Shown: positions 1 to 7,428, counted from the first letter of the stretch. The stretch: DNA of 7,728 nucleotides from Bacteroidales bacterium UBA1266 (GCA_002308135.1 DBVK01000078.1:9652-17379), one strand, 5' to 3'. Program-made: numbers and translations. The notes: generated by a model not told the origin, from the sequence alone.

Positions 1-470
1 TGCACGGTGTCGTGGATGGCGTCGAGTCCGAGTTCCTTGGCGCGTTTGGCCAGGTCAGTCTTGCCCATGGTGGCGCCGTTTTCCGCTTCCACGCGCATTT
101 TGAGGTTCTGTTCTGTGGAATCGGTGAGCACTTCACCCAGCAGTTCGGCGAATTTGGCCGCGTGTTCGGCTTCTTCATAAGCCGCTTTCTCCCAGTAAAG
201 ACCGATTTCCGGATAGCCTTCCCTATGGGCGACTCTGGCCATGGCCAGGTACATGCCCACTTCGCTGCATTCTCCGTTGAAGTTGGCTCTCAAATCCTCC
301 AGAATGTCTTCCCGGGCGCCTTTGGCGACACCGACCACATGTTCGGCGGCCCAATTCAGACCGTCCTCTTTCATTTCCTGCATTTGTTTGCCGCAGACGG
401 GGCATTTCTCCGGCATGCTTTCCCCTTCATGCACATAGCCACAAACAGGGCAGATGAATTTTTTTGTCAT
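1..470 (-). CDS. Reverse rubrerythrin / NADH peroxidase, C-terminus cut off by window edge
   Basis: This is a non-heme iron peroxidase that reduces hydrogen peroxide in the cytoplasm of anaerobes, usually with electrons from NADH via a flavoprotein partner. The start codon is ATG at 470 and 156 residues are visible before the left edge. A short rubredoxin-type Fe(Cys)4 site sits at the N-terminus (CPVCGY at 7-12, CPVCGK at 23-28). It is followed by a ferritin-like helical domain with E67 and an EEAEH segment at 99-103 that fits a diiron ligand pair. The rubredoxin part comes before the diiron part, which is the reverse-rubrerythrin order; classical rubrerythrin has it at the C-terminus. The second half of the diiron site and the stop codon lie outside the window. 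The gene is divergent from the SAM-hydrolase gene and has a plausible promoter at 543-550. Family assignment is confident; the electron donor is not visible here. Confidence 0.93.
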   Translation of the reverse strand, partial: MTKKFICPVCGYVHEGESMPEKCPVCGKQMQEMKEDGLNWAAEHVVGVAKGAREDILEDLRANFNGECSEVGMYLAMARVAHREGYPEIGLYWEKAAYEEAEHAAKFAELLGEVLTDSTEQNLKMRVEAENGATMGKTDLAKRAKELGLDAIHDTV

Positions 471-542
471 AGTGCTTGTTTTTGAATGTTAATATGATAT
501 TGTGCTATTCCTTTCCATGGTGCGTTAAAGGTACATAAAATA

Positions 543-550
543 CAAAATTA
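543..550 (-). promoter_or_regulatory. Candidate Bacteroidota -7 promoter box for the rubrerythrin gene
   Basis: On the minus strand this reads TAATTTTG, an exact match to the Bacteroidota -7 consensus TAnnTTTG. It lies about 70 bases upstream of the rubrerythrin ATG, in a spacer that is about 69% A+T over 471-575. A TTTG-like -33 element at the usual 19-21 base spacing is not evident (the sequence there is AGGGA), so the call rests on the -7 box alone. A match of this kind can occur by chance in AT-rich DNA. Confidence 0.35.
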
Positions 551-665
551 CCACTTTTTTCAACACGAAATCCCTTTGAAAAAAAATATGTTCCGTTTTG
601 AAAATCGCAAGCGGATTTTGTGGAAATTTGCATCTTCGGATCAGTTTTTCTCCAAAAAGACAAAA

Positions 666-1523
666 ATGGGCGGTATTATCACGTTAACAACGGATTGGGG
701 TTATGGCGACCCGTACGAGGCCATGTTCAAGGCGCATGTGTGGCGTGAAAATCCCCATGCGGTTTTTACCGCTGTGTCCCATGCGGTGCATAACGGGCAA
801 ATCCGTCATGCCGCCTGCCTGCTTTCCTCCGTCTGCTGGAGTTTCCCCGAATCCACTGTCCATGTGGCGGATGTGCGGGAGTTCACCTTGGAGCAGTCAG
901 CCCGGATAAGACGCAAGGAACGCCCGCTTCCTTTCCTGGATTTTTTGGCTGTCCGTTGCAAGGGACACTTTTTCCTGATGGAGAACAACGGCTTGCTTTC
1001 CCTGCTTTCGCCGGATTTTGCCGGGGTGGAGGAGGTGGTGAAGCTTCCCTTGTATGAGGAATACAAGCAGTATGACACCTTCAATGCCTTGAATTATTAT
1101 GCGCATGCCGCTGCGGTGCTTTCCGCGGGAGGCTCTCTGGAAAGTCTGGGCCAAGCCTATCCCATGGGGCAGTTGGAACGGCTGAACACATTCAAGGTGA
1201 GAAGCAATGGAAACCGTTTGGAGGGAAGTGTGCAGCATGTGGATGCCAGAGGCAATCTGATCACCGATATCCGCAAAACGGATATAGAGGCGATGGGGGT
1301 GGAGGGCAAAAGCTTGTCCGTAAGGGTGTCCGGTTGTCTGGAGCCCTTGAACGGCGTTTCTTTGTGCCATCGCTACCTGACGGTGGAAGACGGTTGCTTT
1401 TTTGCCGTGTTCAATACGGCCGGTTTTTTGGAAATCGGACAGAAAAACGTGTCGCTTGCCACATTCCTTTATGGTGACGATGGTAGCAGCGGCATAGGGG
1501 ATCCGGTGGTGATTACCTTCTGA
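666..1523 (+). CDS. SAM hydroxide adenosyltransferase (SAM hydrolase, DUF62) family protein
   Basis: Typical members hydrolyse S-adenosylmethionine to adenosine and methionine; relatives are the SAM fluorinase and chlorinase. The protein has 285 residues, normal for the family. The N-terminal strand IITLTTDWG (4-12) carries D10, the ribose-binding Asp of the fold. ENNGLLSLL (106-114) matches the family's (D/N)NGLL motif, and QHVDARGNLIT (190-200) is the C-terminal domain motif with D193 and N197. The frame stays open upstream to a TTG at 576 and an ATG at 588, but the family strand begins at once after the ATG at 666, so I chose 666. A weak TTTG (597-600) and GAAATTTG (623-630) pair, 22 bases apart, would fit a start at 666. 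Oddity: the usual DPGVGT...R loop and the His of the TFHGRD-type motif are not recognisable (TFNALN at 138-143), so hydrolase activity is uncertain. The gene converges on cca. Confidence 0.87.
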   Translation: MGGIITLTTDWGYGDPYEAMFKAHVWRENPHAVFTAVSHAVHNGQIRHAACLLSSVCWSFPESTVHVADVREFTLEQSARIRRKERPLPFLDFLAVRCKGHFFLMENNGLLSLLSPDFAGVEEVVKLPLYEEYKQYDTFNALNYYAHAAAVLSAGGSLESLGQAYPMGQLERLNTFKVRSNGNRLEGSVQHVDARGNLITDIRKTDIEAMGVEGKSLSVRVSGCLEPLNGVSLCHRYLTVEDGCFFAVFNTAGFLEIGQKNVSLATFLYGDDGSSGIGDPVVITF

Positions 1524-1524
1524 T

Positions 1525-2952
1525 TCAGGATTCCGTTACGGCTTTCAGCCCCAGCTTTTCCGCTTCCGTCTCCAGCAGGCGGAGGGCTTCTTCGAAATTA
1601 TTCCCTATGACCCCGTCCAGGATGGATTCCCGTATGGTGTTTTTCAGCATGCCCACTTCTTTGCAGGGCTGGAGTCCGTACTTCTGCATGATGAACAGTC
1701 CGTCAATGGGCGGCTGGAAATTGCGGATGCGGTCCTTTTCCTCAATGTCTTTCAGCTTTTTCCGCACATGCTCGAAATTGCGGAGCAGGTGTTTCACTTT
1801 CTCGGCGTTTTTGGAGGTGATGTCGGCTTCGCACAAAAGCATCAGGTCGTCAATATCGTCACCGGCATCAAACAGCAGCCTGCGCACCGCGGAATCCGTA
1901 ACGCTGTCCTCAACCAGGGCGATGGGACGCAAGTGCAGGTAAACCAGTTTTTTGACGTAGTACATTTTTTCGTTCAGCGGCATTTTGAGCGCCCGGAAAA
2001 TCTTCGGCACCATTTTCGCACCGACGGCTTCATGCTGATGGAATGTCCAGCCTGTATCTGGTTGAAAGCGTTTTGTTTGCGGTTTCCCTATATCGTGCAG
2101 CAGGGCGGTCCAGCACAGCCATAGGTTGTCTGAAACGGAGGCGACCTTGTCCAAGACTTCCATGGTGTGGTAAAAATTGTCCTTGTGCCCTTGGTTGTTG
2201 ATGTTTTCCACGCCTTTGAGCTTGGAGACCCAAGGCAGCACAATGTCTAAGACACCAGTCAGGTCCATCAGGGTGAATCCGACGGAGGGCTTGCGGCTGA
2301 GAAGTATTTTATTCAATTCGCTTACAATACGTTCCTTGGAAACAATCTCCAGACGTTGCGCTTCGGTGTGAATGGCCTCCAAGGTCATCATGTCTATGGA
2401 GAAGTTAAGCTGGGAGGCGAAACGTATGGCCCGCATGATGCGAAGGGGGTCGTCAGAGAAGGTTTTCCCGGGTTCCAAAGGGGTGCGGATGATTTTGTTT
2501 TTCAGGTCTTCCAATCCTTGGAAGGGATCCAGGAGGGTGCCGTAATCGGATTTGGAGAGCGAGATGGCCAAGGCGTTGATGGTGAAATCGCGGCGGAACT
2601 GGTCATCCTCCAGCGTGCCCGTGGTGACACTGGGGTTGCGGGAGTCGGGACTGTAGGATTCCTTGCGGGCGCCCACGAACTCTATTTCCATGTTCTCATA
2701 ACGGAACATGGCGGTTCCGTAATGTTTGAACACATTGACCGCCTGTTCCGGAAGATGCAGATGCTCCGCTGTCCGGCGCGCCAGTTCAATGCCGTCTCCA
2801 ATGGCTACGATATCAATGTCCTTGCAGGGTCTTCTCAAGAGCAGGTCGCGCACAAAGCCTCCGATAACGTAGCAGGAAACGCCCATTTGTCCGGCGGTTT
2901 CGCTGACAATGTTAAAAATGGGATGCTGTAGTTCCTTGGCGAGGTTCTTCAT
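1525..2952 (-). CDS. cca: tRNA nucleotidyltransferase (CCA-adding / poly(A) polymerase family) with HD domain
   Basis: This is a class II nucleotidyltransferase that builds or repairs the 3' CCA end of tRNAs. It has 475 residues. The head domain shows GGFVRD (31-36), the metal-binding pair D45 and D47 in KDIDIV, a third acidic residue E91 in EFVGARKES, RRDFTIN (120-126), the nucleotide-selecting DDPLRIMR (167-174) and the neck motif SKERIVSEL (205-213). A C-terminal HD domain follows, with H262 and HD at 286-287 in LLHDIGKP, a metal-dependent phosphohydrolase fold found in some bacterial members. Poly(A) polymerase or an A- or CC-specific enzyme cannot be fully excluded from motifs, but CCA addition is the likely role if this is the only family member in the genome. 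The start ATG at 2952 lies three bases after the stop of the Hdr-like membrane protein, so the gene is probably translated from the same message. Confidence 0.93.
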   Translation of the reverse strand: MKNLAKELQHPIFNIVSETAGQMGVSCYVIGGFVRDLLLRRPCKDIDIVAIGDGIELARRTAEHLHLPEQAVNVFKHYGTAMFRYENMEIEFVGARKESYSPDSRNPSVTTGTLEDDQFRRDFTINALAISLSKSDYGTLLDPFQGLEDLKNKIIRTPLEPGKTFSDDPLRIMRAIRFASQLNFSIDMMTLEAIHTEAQRLEIVSKERIVSELNKILLSRKPSVGFTLMDLTGVLDIVLPWVSKLKGVENINNQGHKDNFYHTMEVLDKVASVSDNLWLCWTALLHDIGKPQTKRFQPDTGWTFHQHEAVGAKMVPKIFRALKMPLNEKMYYVKKLVYLHLRPIALVEDSVTDSAVRRLLFDAGDDIDDLMLLCEADITSKNAEKVKHLLRNFEHVRKKLKDIEEKDRIRNFQPPIDGLFIMQKYGLQPCKEVGMLKNTIRESILDGVIGNNFEEALRLLETEAEKLGLKAVTES

Positions 2953-2955
2953 GGT

Positions 2956-4743
2956 TCAGTTCAAGTGTTCCGCAATGATTTCCGCAATGTCTTTTACCGC
3001 GACCTCAGGGGTTTTTCCGCAGCTGAACGCTTTTTTGCAGAGCGGACAGGCGGTGGCCAGCACATCCGGATGGTCCGCGCACAGCGTTTCCATCGCCTCG
3101 TCCCTGACCATGTTTTTTTGTGCGCTGCTCAGCGCAGTGTTGCCCAGGCTGTGTCCGCAGCAAAGGGCGTCGGCCTTTTCATTGGAGACCTTGCACAGGC
3201 TTCCTGTAGCTTTCAAAAGCGTACGGGGTTCCTCATAGATATGCTCCCCGCGACCGAGTTCGCAAGGGTCGTGGTAGGCATAGCGTGTGGCATCGGCGTT
3301 CACGCTGATTCTGTGTTCGGAAAGGCATTGGTGGAGGTATTCCGTGTGGTGCATGACTGGCATGCGCAAACGGTATTCTTGTTTGAAGGCGTGGTAGCAG
3401 ATGGGGCAGGAGGTGACCAAAAGTGACGCACCGCTTTCGTTGATCAGTTTCTCCAATGCGTTGCGCATCTGGTCCGCCTGTGCGGTATAGCCTTGCTGCC
3501 TCAGCGGACGTCCGCAGCAAAGGTTCTTGTCCTGATCCAGAAAGAGATAGTCCTCCCCGGCCTTTTCAAAAATGCGCAGCATGGATTGGATGATGCCTCC
3601 GGTCAGGTGTGACATGCAACCGGCGAAATACACGACCTTCGGCTGCTTTTCCCGCTTCAGCGCCTGGGGCAGGTAGGTGTAGTAGGCTTTCCCGTTTTCC
3701 AGGTTCTTCCGCTCCCCTCTCCGGATTTGCCGGATCAGGGTGCTTTGGATGCCTACCGGACAGGCTTCCACACAGCGGTTGCATAGCAGGCAGTTGTTGG
3801 CCACCTCTTCCGAAAGCACGCCTTGGCGGCTGTCGCGTATGAAATACACGGATTGTACGTTATGGATGCCGGCCGCGGTATTCAAGGGGCATACGTCAAT
3901 GCATATGCCGCAGCGGGAGCAGGCGTTGGTTTCGACTTGGGTGTATCCGGTCGCTTCCGCCTCTTCCGTCACGCCCCATTTCCTGAGGAAAACCAGCAGC
4001 ACTTCGGCAAAAATATGCATATAGCGTGTGAAGGGCAGGCAGATGAAGAATACGCACAAAACGCTGGAGTAAAGCCACCATAAAGGCAGTTGCAGCTGTT
4101 CGGAAGGAAGAAATGCCAGGGCGTTTCCCAAGGTCTGGGTCAGCCAGCCCCCATTGTGCTTGATAGTGGCTGTAACGCTTTCCGCCAGCAGTCTGCAAGG
4201 GAAAATGCACCAGAGGGAAATCATGCCGAGGCGGTCGTACCAGGTGTGACGGGTGGTTCTTTTCATGCCGAGCAGCCGGCTGTATACGCGTTTGCACCAG
4301 GCCAGCAGTATGCCGGACAAAATCCACGCGAGCAGCAAGTCCATCACAAAAGTGAAAAGATGCGGCATGAAATAATCCGTGCTGCCGTCTTCAAAATAGC
4401 GGAAGAAGATGGCCATCCACGGGTCTTCGGTCAGTGTGTGGCTATAGCAGGAAGCCTCCGCCTTTCCGACAACAATCAGCAGGAACCATCCCAGGGCGAA
4501 GCTGAGGTGCATATAACCCAAAACAAAATTGCGTTTGAAAATGTTCCGGTGGAACAGGCATTCCCTCAAACATTCCCAGATGGCTGCAAGGGTTTTGAAG
4601 GAAATCAGCCGACGGAGGCATTGCTTTTTCTGTGTCCGGCTCATCCGGTGCAGCCAGTGTATGAATTTGCCGATCAGTATGGCGAACAGCAGCAGCGCTC
4701 CGGCGCAAAACGGGATAACAAAAGGGTGATAGGTGCTGCTCAT
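2956..4743 (-). CDS. Fused membrane HdrE/DsrM-like + HdrD-like iron-sulfur protein (two ferredoxin sites, two CCG domains)
   Basis: This 595-residue protein has the plan of a membrane-anchored heterodisulfide-reductase catalytic subunit. Residues 1 to about 255 are hydrophobic, with likely membrane segments near 8-28, 73-93, 128-150, 172-190 and 219-253. H79 (in YMHLSFALGW) and H243 (in PFTRYMHIF) are candidate heme ligands, the latter in a context like HdrE/QmoC/DsrM. Two [4Fe-4S] sites follow: C275, C278, C281, C285 and C318, C321, C324, C328. Then come two complete CCG domains: C376, CCG 409-411 and CPIC 446-449; and C494, CCG 528-530 and CPLC 566-569. In HdrB/HdrD such domains bind the noncubane clusters that cleave a disulfide. 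Its ATG overlaps the HdrC-like stop (ATGA), and cca follows three bases later. DsrM plus DsrK in one chain is the nearest architectural comparison. Substrate and direction are unknown; lactate-oxidase-type or sulfur-compound roles remain possible. Confidence 0.9.
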   Translation of the reverse strand: MSSTYHPFVIPFCAGALLLFAILIGKFIHWLHRMSRTQKKQCLRRLISFKTLAAIWECLRECLFHRNIFKRNFVLGYMHLSFALGWFLLIVVGKAEASCYSHTLTEDPWMAIFFRYFEDGSTDYFMPHLFTFVMDLLLAWILSGILLAWCKRVYSRLLGMKRTTRHTWYDRLGMISLWCIFPCRLLAESVTATIKHNGGWLTQTLGNALAFLPSEQLQLPLWWLYSSVLCVFFICLPFTRYMHIFAEVLLVFLRKWGVTEEAEATGYTQVETNACSRCGICIDVCPLNTAAGIHNVQSVYFIRDSRQGVLSEEVANNCLLCNRCVEACPVGIQSTLIRQIRRGERKNLENGKAYYTYLPQALKREKQPKVVYFAGCMSHLTGGIIQSMLRIFEKAGEDYLFLDQDKNLCCGRPLRQQGYTAQADQMRNALEKLINESGASLLVTSCPICYHAFKQEYRLRMPVMHHTEYLHQCLSEHRISVNADATRYAYHDPCELGRGEHIYEEPRTLLKATGSLCKVSNEKADALCCGHSLGNTALSSAQKNMVRDEAMETLCADHPDVLATACPLCKKAFSCGKTPEVAVKDIAEIIAEHLN

Positions 4744-5078
4744 TGCTTGTTGTCTGGTGCTTGTAGTTCGTTTCTCATTTCCATAATCATGGCGCGGGTG
4801 TTAACCCCTCTCGGGCATACAAGGCTGCATTTCCCGCACAGCATGCATGCATCCAGCGCATCGTTGATTTCGTTCTGCATGCCGTGACGGAACAGCAGGT
4901 TGTAACTGAGAATGTTAAAGGGTGTATGCGCATTGGCGGAGCAGGTTCCCGCGCAGCTTCCGCAAAACATGCACTGCCGGAAGGACGGGACCTTGCTTTG
5001 GAGCGTCCGCACGGGATCCGTTTGCGTGTCAATGAGATAAGTGCGTGTCTTCTGCAGATTGAAACCGAAAGTTTTCAT
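4740..5078 (-). CDS. HdrC-like 2x[4Fe-4S] ferredoxin subunit
   Basis: This small soluble protein of 112 residues carries two [4Fe-4S] sites: C36, C39, C42, C46 and C78, C81, C84, C88-P. About 31 residues separate them, much more than in a simple bacterial ferredoxin; this spacing is typical of HdrC. In heterodisulfide reductases HdrC passes electrons between the HdrA flavoprotein and the catalytic CCG-domain subunit, and the gene lies exactly between those two here. It starts 8 bases after the HdrA-like stop and its TGA overlaps the next ATG by four bases, so translational coupling and a shared complex are likely. No membrane segment or signal peptide is seen. It is close in size and spacing to the HdrC part of QmoC, but here it is a separate protein. 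Confidence 0.88.
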   Translation of the reverse strand: MKTFGFNLQKTRTYLIDTQTDPVRTLQSKVPSFRQCMFCGSCAGTCSANAHTPFNILSYNLLFRHGMQNEINDALDACMLCGKCSLVCPRGVNTRAMIMEMRNELQAPDNKQ

Positions 5079-5086
5079 GCGGATGC

Positions 5087-6136
5087 TTACTTCTTAATAC
5101 GCTTGTTCAAATAAGCTGCAATCTCCCATGCGGCGGCATCGGCGTCTTTCAGCGTCTTGGGTACGGAAAGCGGACGTTTGCCGCTACCGGCAACAAACAG
5201 TCCCGGATGCGCCGTGGCATTGTCAGCGGATTCGTGGTCAGTGGAAAGGTAAAACCCGTAAGGGTCTGAAATGCCTAACTCCCTGGCGAATTTCCGGGTG
5301 GAGGGGGAGGTTTCCATCCCGACCATCAGCACTAGCAGGTCCGCCTCCATTTTCACCGGGCGGGAAAGCAGGGTGTCCTCCGCCTTGATCTGTATACGCC
5401 CCTCTTTGGTGAGGGTGGTTTCCGAAACCCTTCCCCGTATAAAATTGACATGGTATTTTTCCTGGGATTCGCGGTAGCGCTCCTCAAAATGCTGCCCGGT
5501 CATGCGCAAATCCATGTAAAAGCAGTACTGCCGCACATCAGGAAGCAGCTGTTTGGCTTCAATGCTCTGTTTGACAGCACAAATACAGCAGTTGACGGAA
5601 CAATAGTGGTTGCCCACTTTTTCGTCCCGGGAGCCTACACATTGGATGTAGGCGATGGATTGCGGTGTCTTGCCTTCTGAGGTGTGAATGCGCCCTTCGC
5701 CAATCATCTGTTCCAATTCAACAGAAGTGATGACGTTGGGATAGATGCGGTATCCGTATTCTTCCTTACGCACAGCGTTAAATGGCTCAAACCCTGTGGC
5801 AAGCAGCATGGCCGGCGCTTGAAAGCGTCGTCCGTCCTCTGTTTCGGCTATCCATTGCTCCCCTTCCCGGCGGATTTGCCGGATGTCGGTGCCGCATTGC
5901 AGCGTTACCAGTTCCTGCGGGATTTTTTGCAGCAGTTTTTCCGCCACTTCCTTCGCATCTTGAAAATCCGGAAACAGTTTGTCCCATTGGTTCAGTTTTC
6001 CGCCCGCTTGGGAGTCTTTTTCCAAAAGCAGCACGTGAAAGCCCGCTTGGGCGAGCCGTCCGGCGGCTTCCAGCCCCGCAGGGCCTCCTCCTACAACGAG
6101 CACGTCTGCAGCTTGCTTGCCAGTTTGCGCATCCAT
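5087..6136 (-). CDS. Short HdrA/QmoA-like FAD iron-sulfur protein
   Basis: This 349-residue cytoplasmic flavoprotein has a thioredoxin-reductase-like fold. GGGPAG (16-21) with E39 at the end of the second strand is the FAD dinucleotide site, LLATG (111-115) is the usual second contact, and GLFVAG (312-317 region) is the C-terminal FAD motif. The diagnostic HdrA feature is the cysteine cluster at 166-184: CVGSRD, then C179, C183 and C184, ending in AVKQ, the HdrA-specific [4Fe-4S] ligand pattern. It lacks the extra N- and C-terminal ferredoxin domains of full-length methanogen HdrA (about 650 residues). In that it resembles QmoA, and by analogy it may not bifurcate electrons. A spacer of 71 bases, 65% A+T, separates it from the permease; no convincing promoter was found there. 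It is the first gene of the Hdr-like set. The electron donor (NADH, ferredoxin, other) cannot be read from the sequence. Confidence 0.9.
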   Translation of the reverse strand: MDAQTGKQAADVLVVGGGPAGLEAAGRLAQAGFHVLLLEKDSQAGGKLNQWDKLFPDFQDAKEVAEKLLQKIPQELVTLQCGTDIRQIRREGEQWIAETEDGRRFQAPAMLLATGFEPFNAVRKEEYGYRIYPNVITSVELEQMIGEGRIHTSEGKTPQSIAYIQCVGSRDEKVGNHYCSVNCCICAVKQSIEAKQLLPDVRQYCFYMDLRMTGQHFEERYRESQEKYHVNFIRGRVSETTLTKEGRIQIKAEDTLLSRPVKMEADLLVLMVGMETSPSTRKFARELGISDPYGFYLSTDHESADNATAHPGLFVAGSGKRPLSVPKTLKDADAAAWEIAAYLNKRIKK

Positions 6137-6207
6137 AATGTTTCTTCAATAAAATTCGAACTGCAAATGTCCATAAAAATCCGACATGAATCAGCGAATC
6201 CCCGTTT

Positions 6208-7428
6208 TTATTTTGTGGCTATCGCATCCACAATGCGCAGGCGTTTGGCGGTATAATGCGCCGGAATCAGCAGAACGCCCATGCTGACAACAAGCACCAA
6301 GGCATTGACACCCACTATATGCTGCCATTGGCAGGTCATAGGGACATAGTCCACAAAATAGTTTTGCGGATTAAGGCGGAGCAGATGGGTGTGCTGTTGT
6401 AGCAGGCAGACGGAAATCGCGACAAGGTTTCCGATAAGCATGCCTTTCAGGAGCATCCGGCTGCAGAGGTGCAGAAACACGTTCCGTATGTCTTTGGCCG
6501 TACATCCCAGGGTCCGGAGTATGCCAATGGTGGAAATATGCTCGAGAATCAAAGTCAATTGAGTGGAAACAAGTGTGATACAGACAACCAGCATCATGAG
6601 CAGCACCAACACCACCACGTTCTGGTCAAAAAGGCTGATCCAGTCAAACATGTCCGGATGCAGCTCCTTGGCGGTTTCCGCCAAGAGGTTGTAGGGCAGA
6701 ATGCGGTTGATAAGCGCTCCGGCGTTTTCCATACGGTTGAAGTCATCCAGCAGTATTTCAATGGCATCCGCACTGTCGGCCGACCAGCCGTTCAATTTTT
6801 GGATATGCCGTATGGAGCAGAGCGCAAAGGTCTCGTCATAGGTGCCGAGTCCGGTGTTGTAGATGCCGCAAATGCGGAAACTGCGCTGGCGCACAGGCTC
6901 CTGAATAAAAAACACGCGGATTTTCCGTCCGGTGTCCAATTCCAGTTTGTCTGCCAGTTTTTCAGAAATGAGGATATCGTTGGAAATGTTCTCCGTGTTG
7001 TAATCCGGAAAACGGCCCCTTACCAGATGGCGGGAAAAGAAAGAGGTGTCGTAATCATTCCCTATACCCTTGAAAACCAATCCTTCGATTTCCTTTTCTG
7101 TCTGCACAATCCCGGCTTTGGAGGCGCAGCATTGCACCTTGCGCACATTGGGCGTTTCCGAGAGTTCGGCAAGAAGCTCCTCCGTGACAGGGAAAGGCCG
7201 TCTTTCGTAGGAGGCGTTGTTGTCAAAATAATGGATTTCAATGTGCGCACCGAAGCCCACCACCTTTTCCCGGATTTCCCTGCGGAAACCGCTGGTGACG
7301 GCGAATGCCCATATCATCACACAGATTCCCAGTGCAATACTGACAATGGAAATCCGTATGACGGGTTTGGAGAAATACTTCCCTTTGCGGGGCAGTATTT
7401 TCCGGGCGATGTATCGGCTGGCGTTCAA
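6208..7428 (-). CDS. FtsX-like / LolC-LolE-type ABC transporter permease
   Basis: This 406-residue inner-membrane protein has the MacB/LolC layout. A short cytoplasmic N-terminus is followed by a first membrane segment near 26-45, a large periplasmic domain to about 268, and three further segments near 270-293, 325-343 and 370-390. Between segments two and three lies EHISTIGILRTLGCTAKDI (296-314), the coupling helix that contacts the ATPase in FtsX-type permeases. LolC/E extract lipoproteins from the inner membrane for delivery to the outer membrane, which is the likely role; the ATPase LolD is not in this window. The start is TTG at 7428: an in-frame TAG at 7434-7432 lies two codons upstream, the first internal ATG is residue 38 inside membrane segment one, and the N-terminus SRYIARKIL after the TTG is typical of the family. 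It begins 11 bases after the serS stop. Confidence 0.88.
   Translation of the reverse strand: MNASRYIARKILPRKGKYFSKPVIRISIVSIALGICVMIWAFAVTSGFRREIREKVVGFGAHIEIHYFDNNASYERRPFPVTEELLAELSETPNVRKVQCCASKAGIVQTEKEIEGLVFKGIGNDYDTSFFSRHLVRGRFPDYNTENISNDILISEKLADKLELDTGRKIRVFFIQEPVRQRSFRICGIYNTGLGTYDETFALCSIRHIQKLNGWSADSADAIEILLDDFNRMENAGALINRILPYNLLAETAKELHPDMFDWISLFDQNVVVLVLLMMLVVCITLVSTQLTLILEHISTIGILRTLGCTAKDIRNVFLHLCSRMLLKGMLIGNLVAISVCLLQQHTHLLRLNPQNYFVDYVPMTCQWQHIVGVNALVLVVSMGVLLIPAHYTAKRLRIVDAIATK

Noticed and set aside
12..485. Plus-strand open frame (157 codons) at the left edge
   Set aside because: It is antisense to the reverse rubrerythrin, whose rubredoxin motifs and diiron residues are unmistakable.
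2356..2931. Plus-strand open frame (191 codons) opposite the N-terminal half of cca
   Set aside because: It is antisense to the catalytic head of the tRNA nucleotidyltransferase and has no recognisable motifs.
3113..3136. Hairpin TGCGCTG-CT-CAGCGCA beside a run of seven T (plus strand), terminator-like
   Set aside because: It lies inside the HdrD-like coding region. On the plus strand the T-run precedes the stem, and on the minus strand the stem is followed by A residues, so it has the wrong polarity for an intrinsic terminator on either strand.
3153..3523. Identical 14-base words at 3153-3166 and 3510-3523 (GTCCGCAGCAAAGG)
   Set aside because: Both encode the LCCG core of the two CCG domains. 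This reflects the internal domain duplication plus shared codons, not a separate DNA repeat element.
4090..4887. Plus-strand open frame (265 codons) across the Hdr-like membrane protein and HdrC
   Set aside because: It overlaps two genes with intact cysteine motifs on the other strand, crosses their junction, and shows no domain-like pattern.
6137..6207. Possible promoter in the 71-base spacer before the HdrA-like gene
   Set aside because: The spacer is 65% A+T, but I found no TAnnTTTG box with a TTTG at proper spacing; the nearest resemblance has the two halves too far apart.
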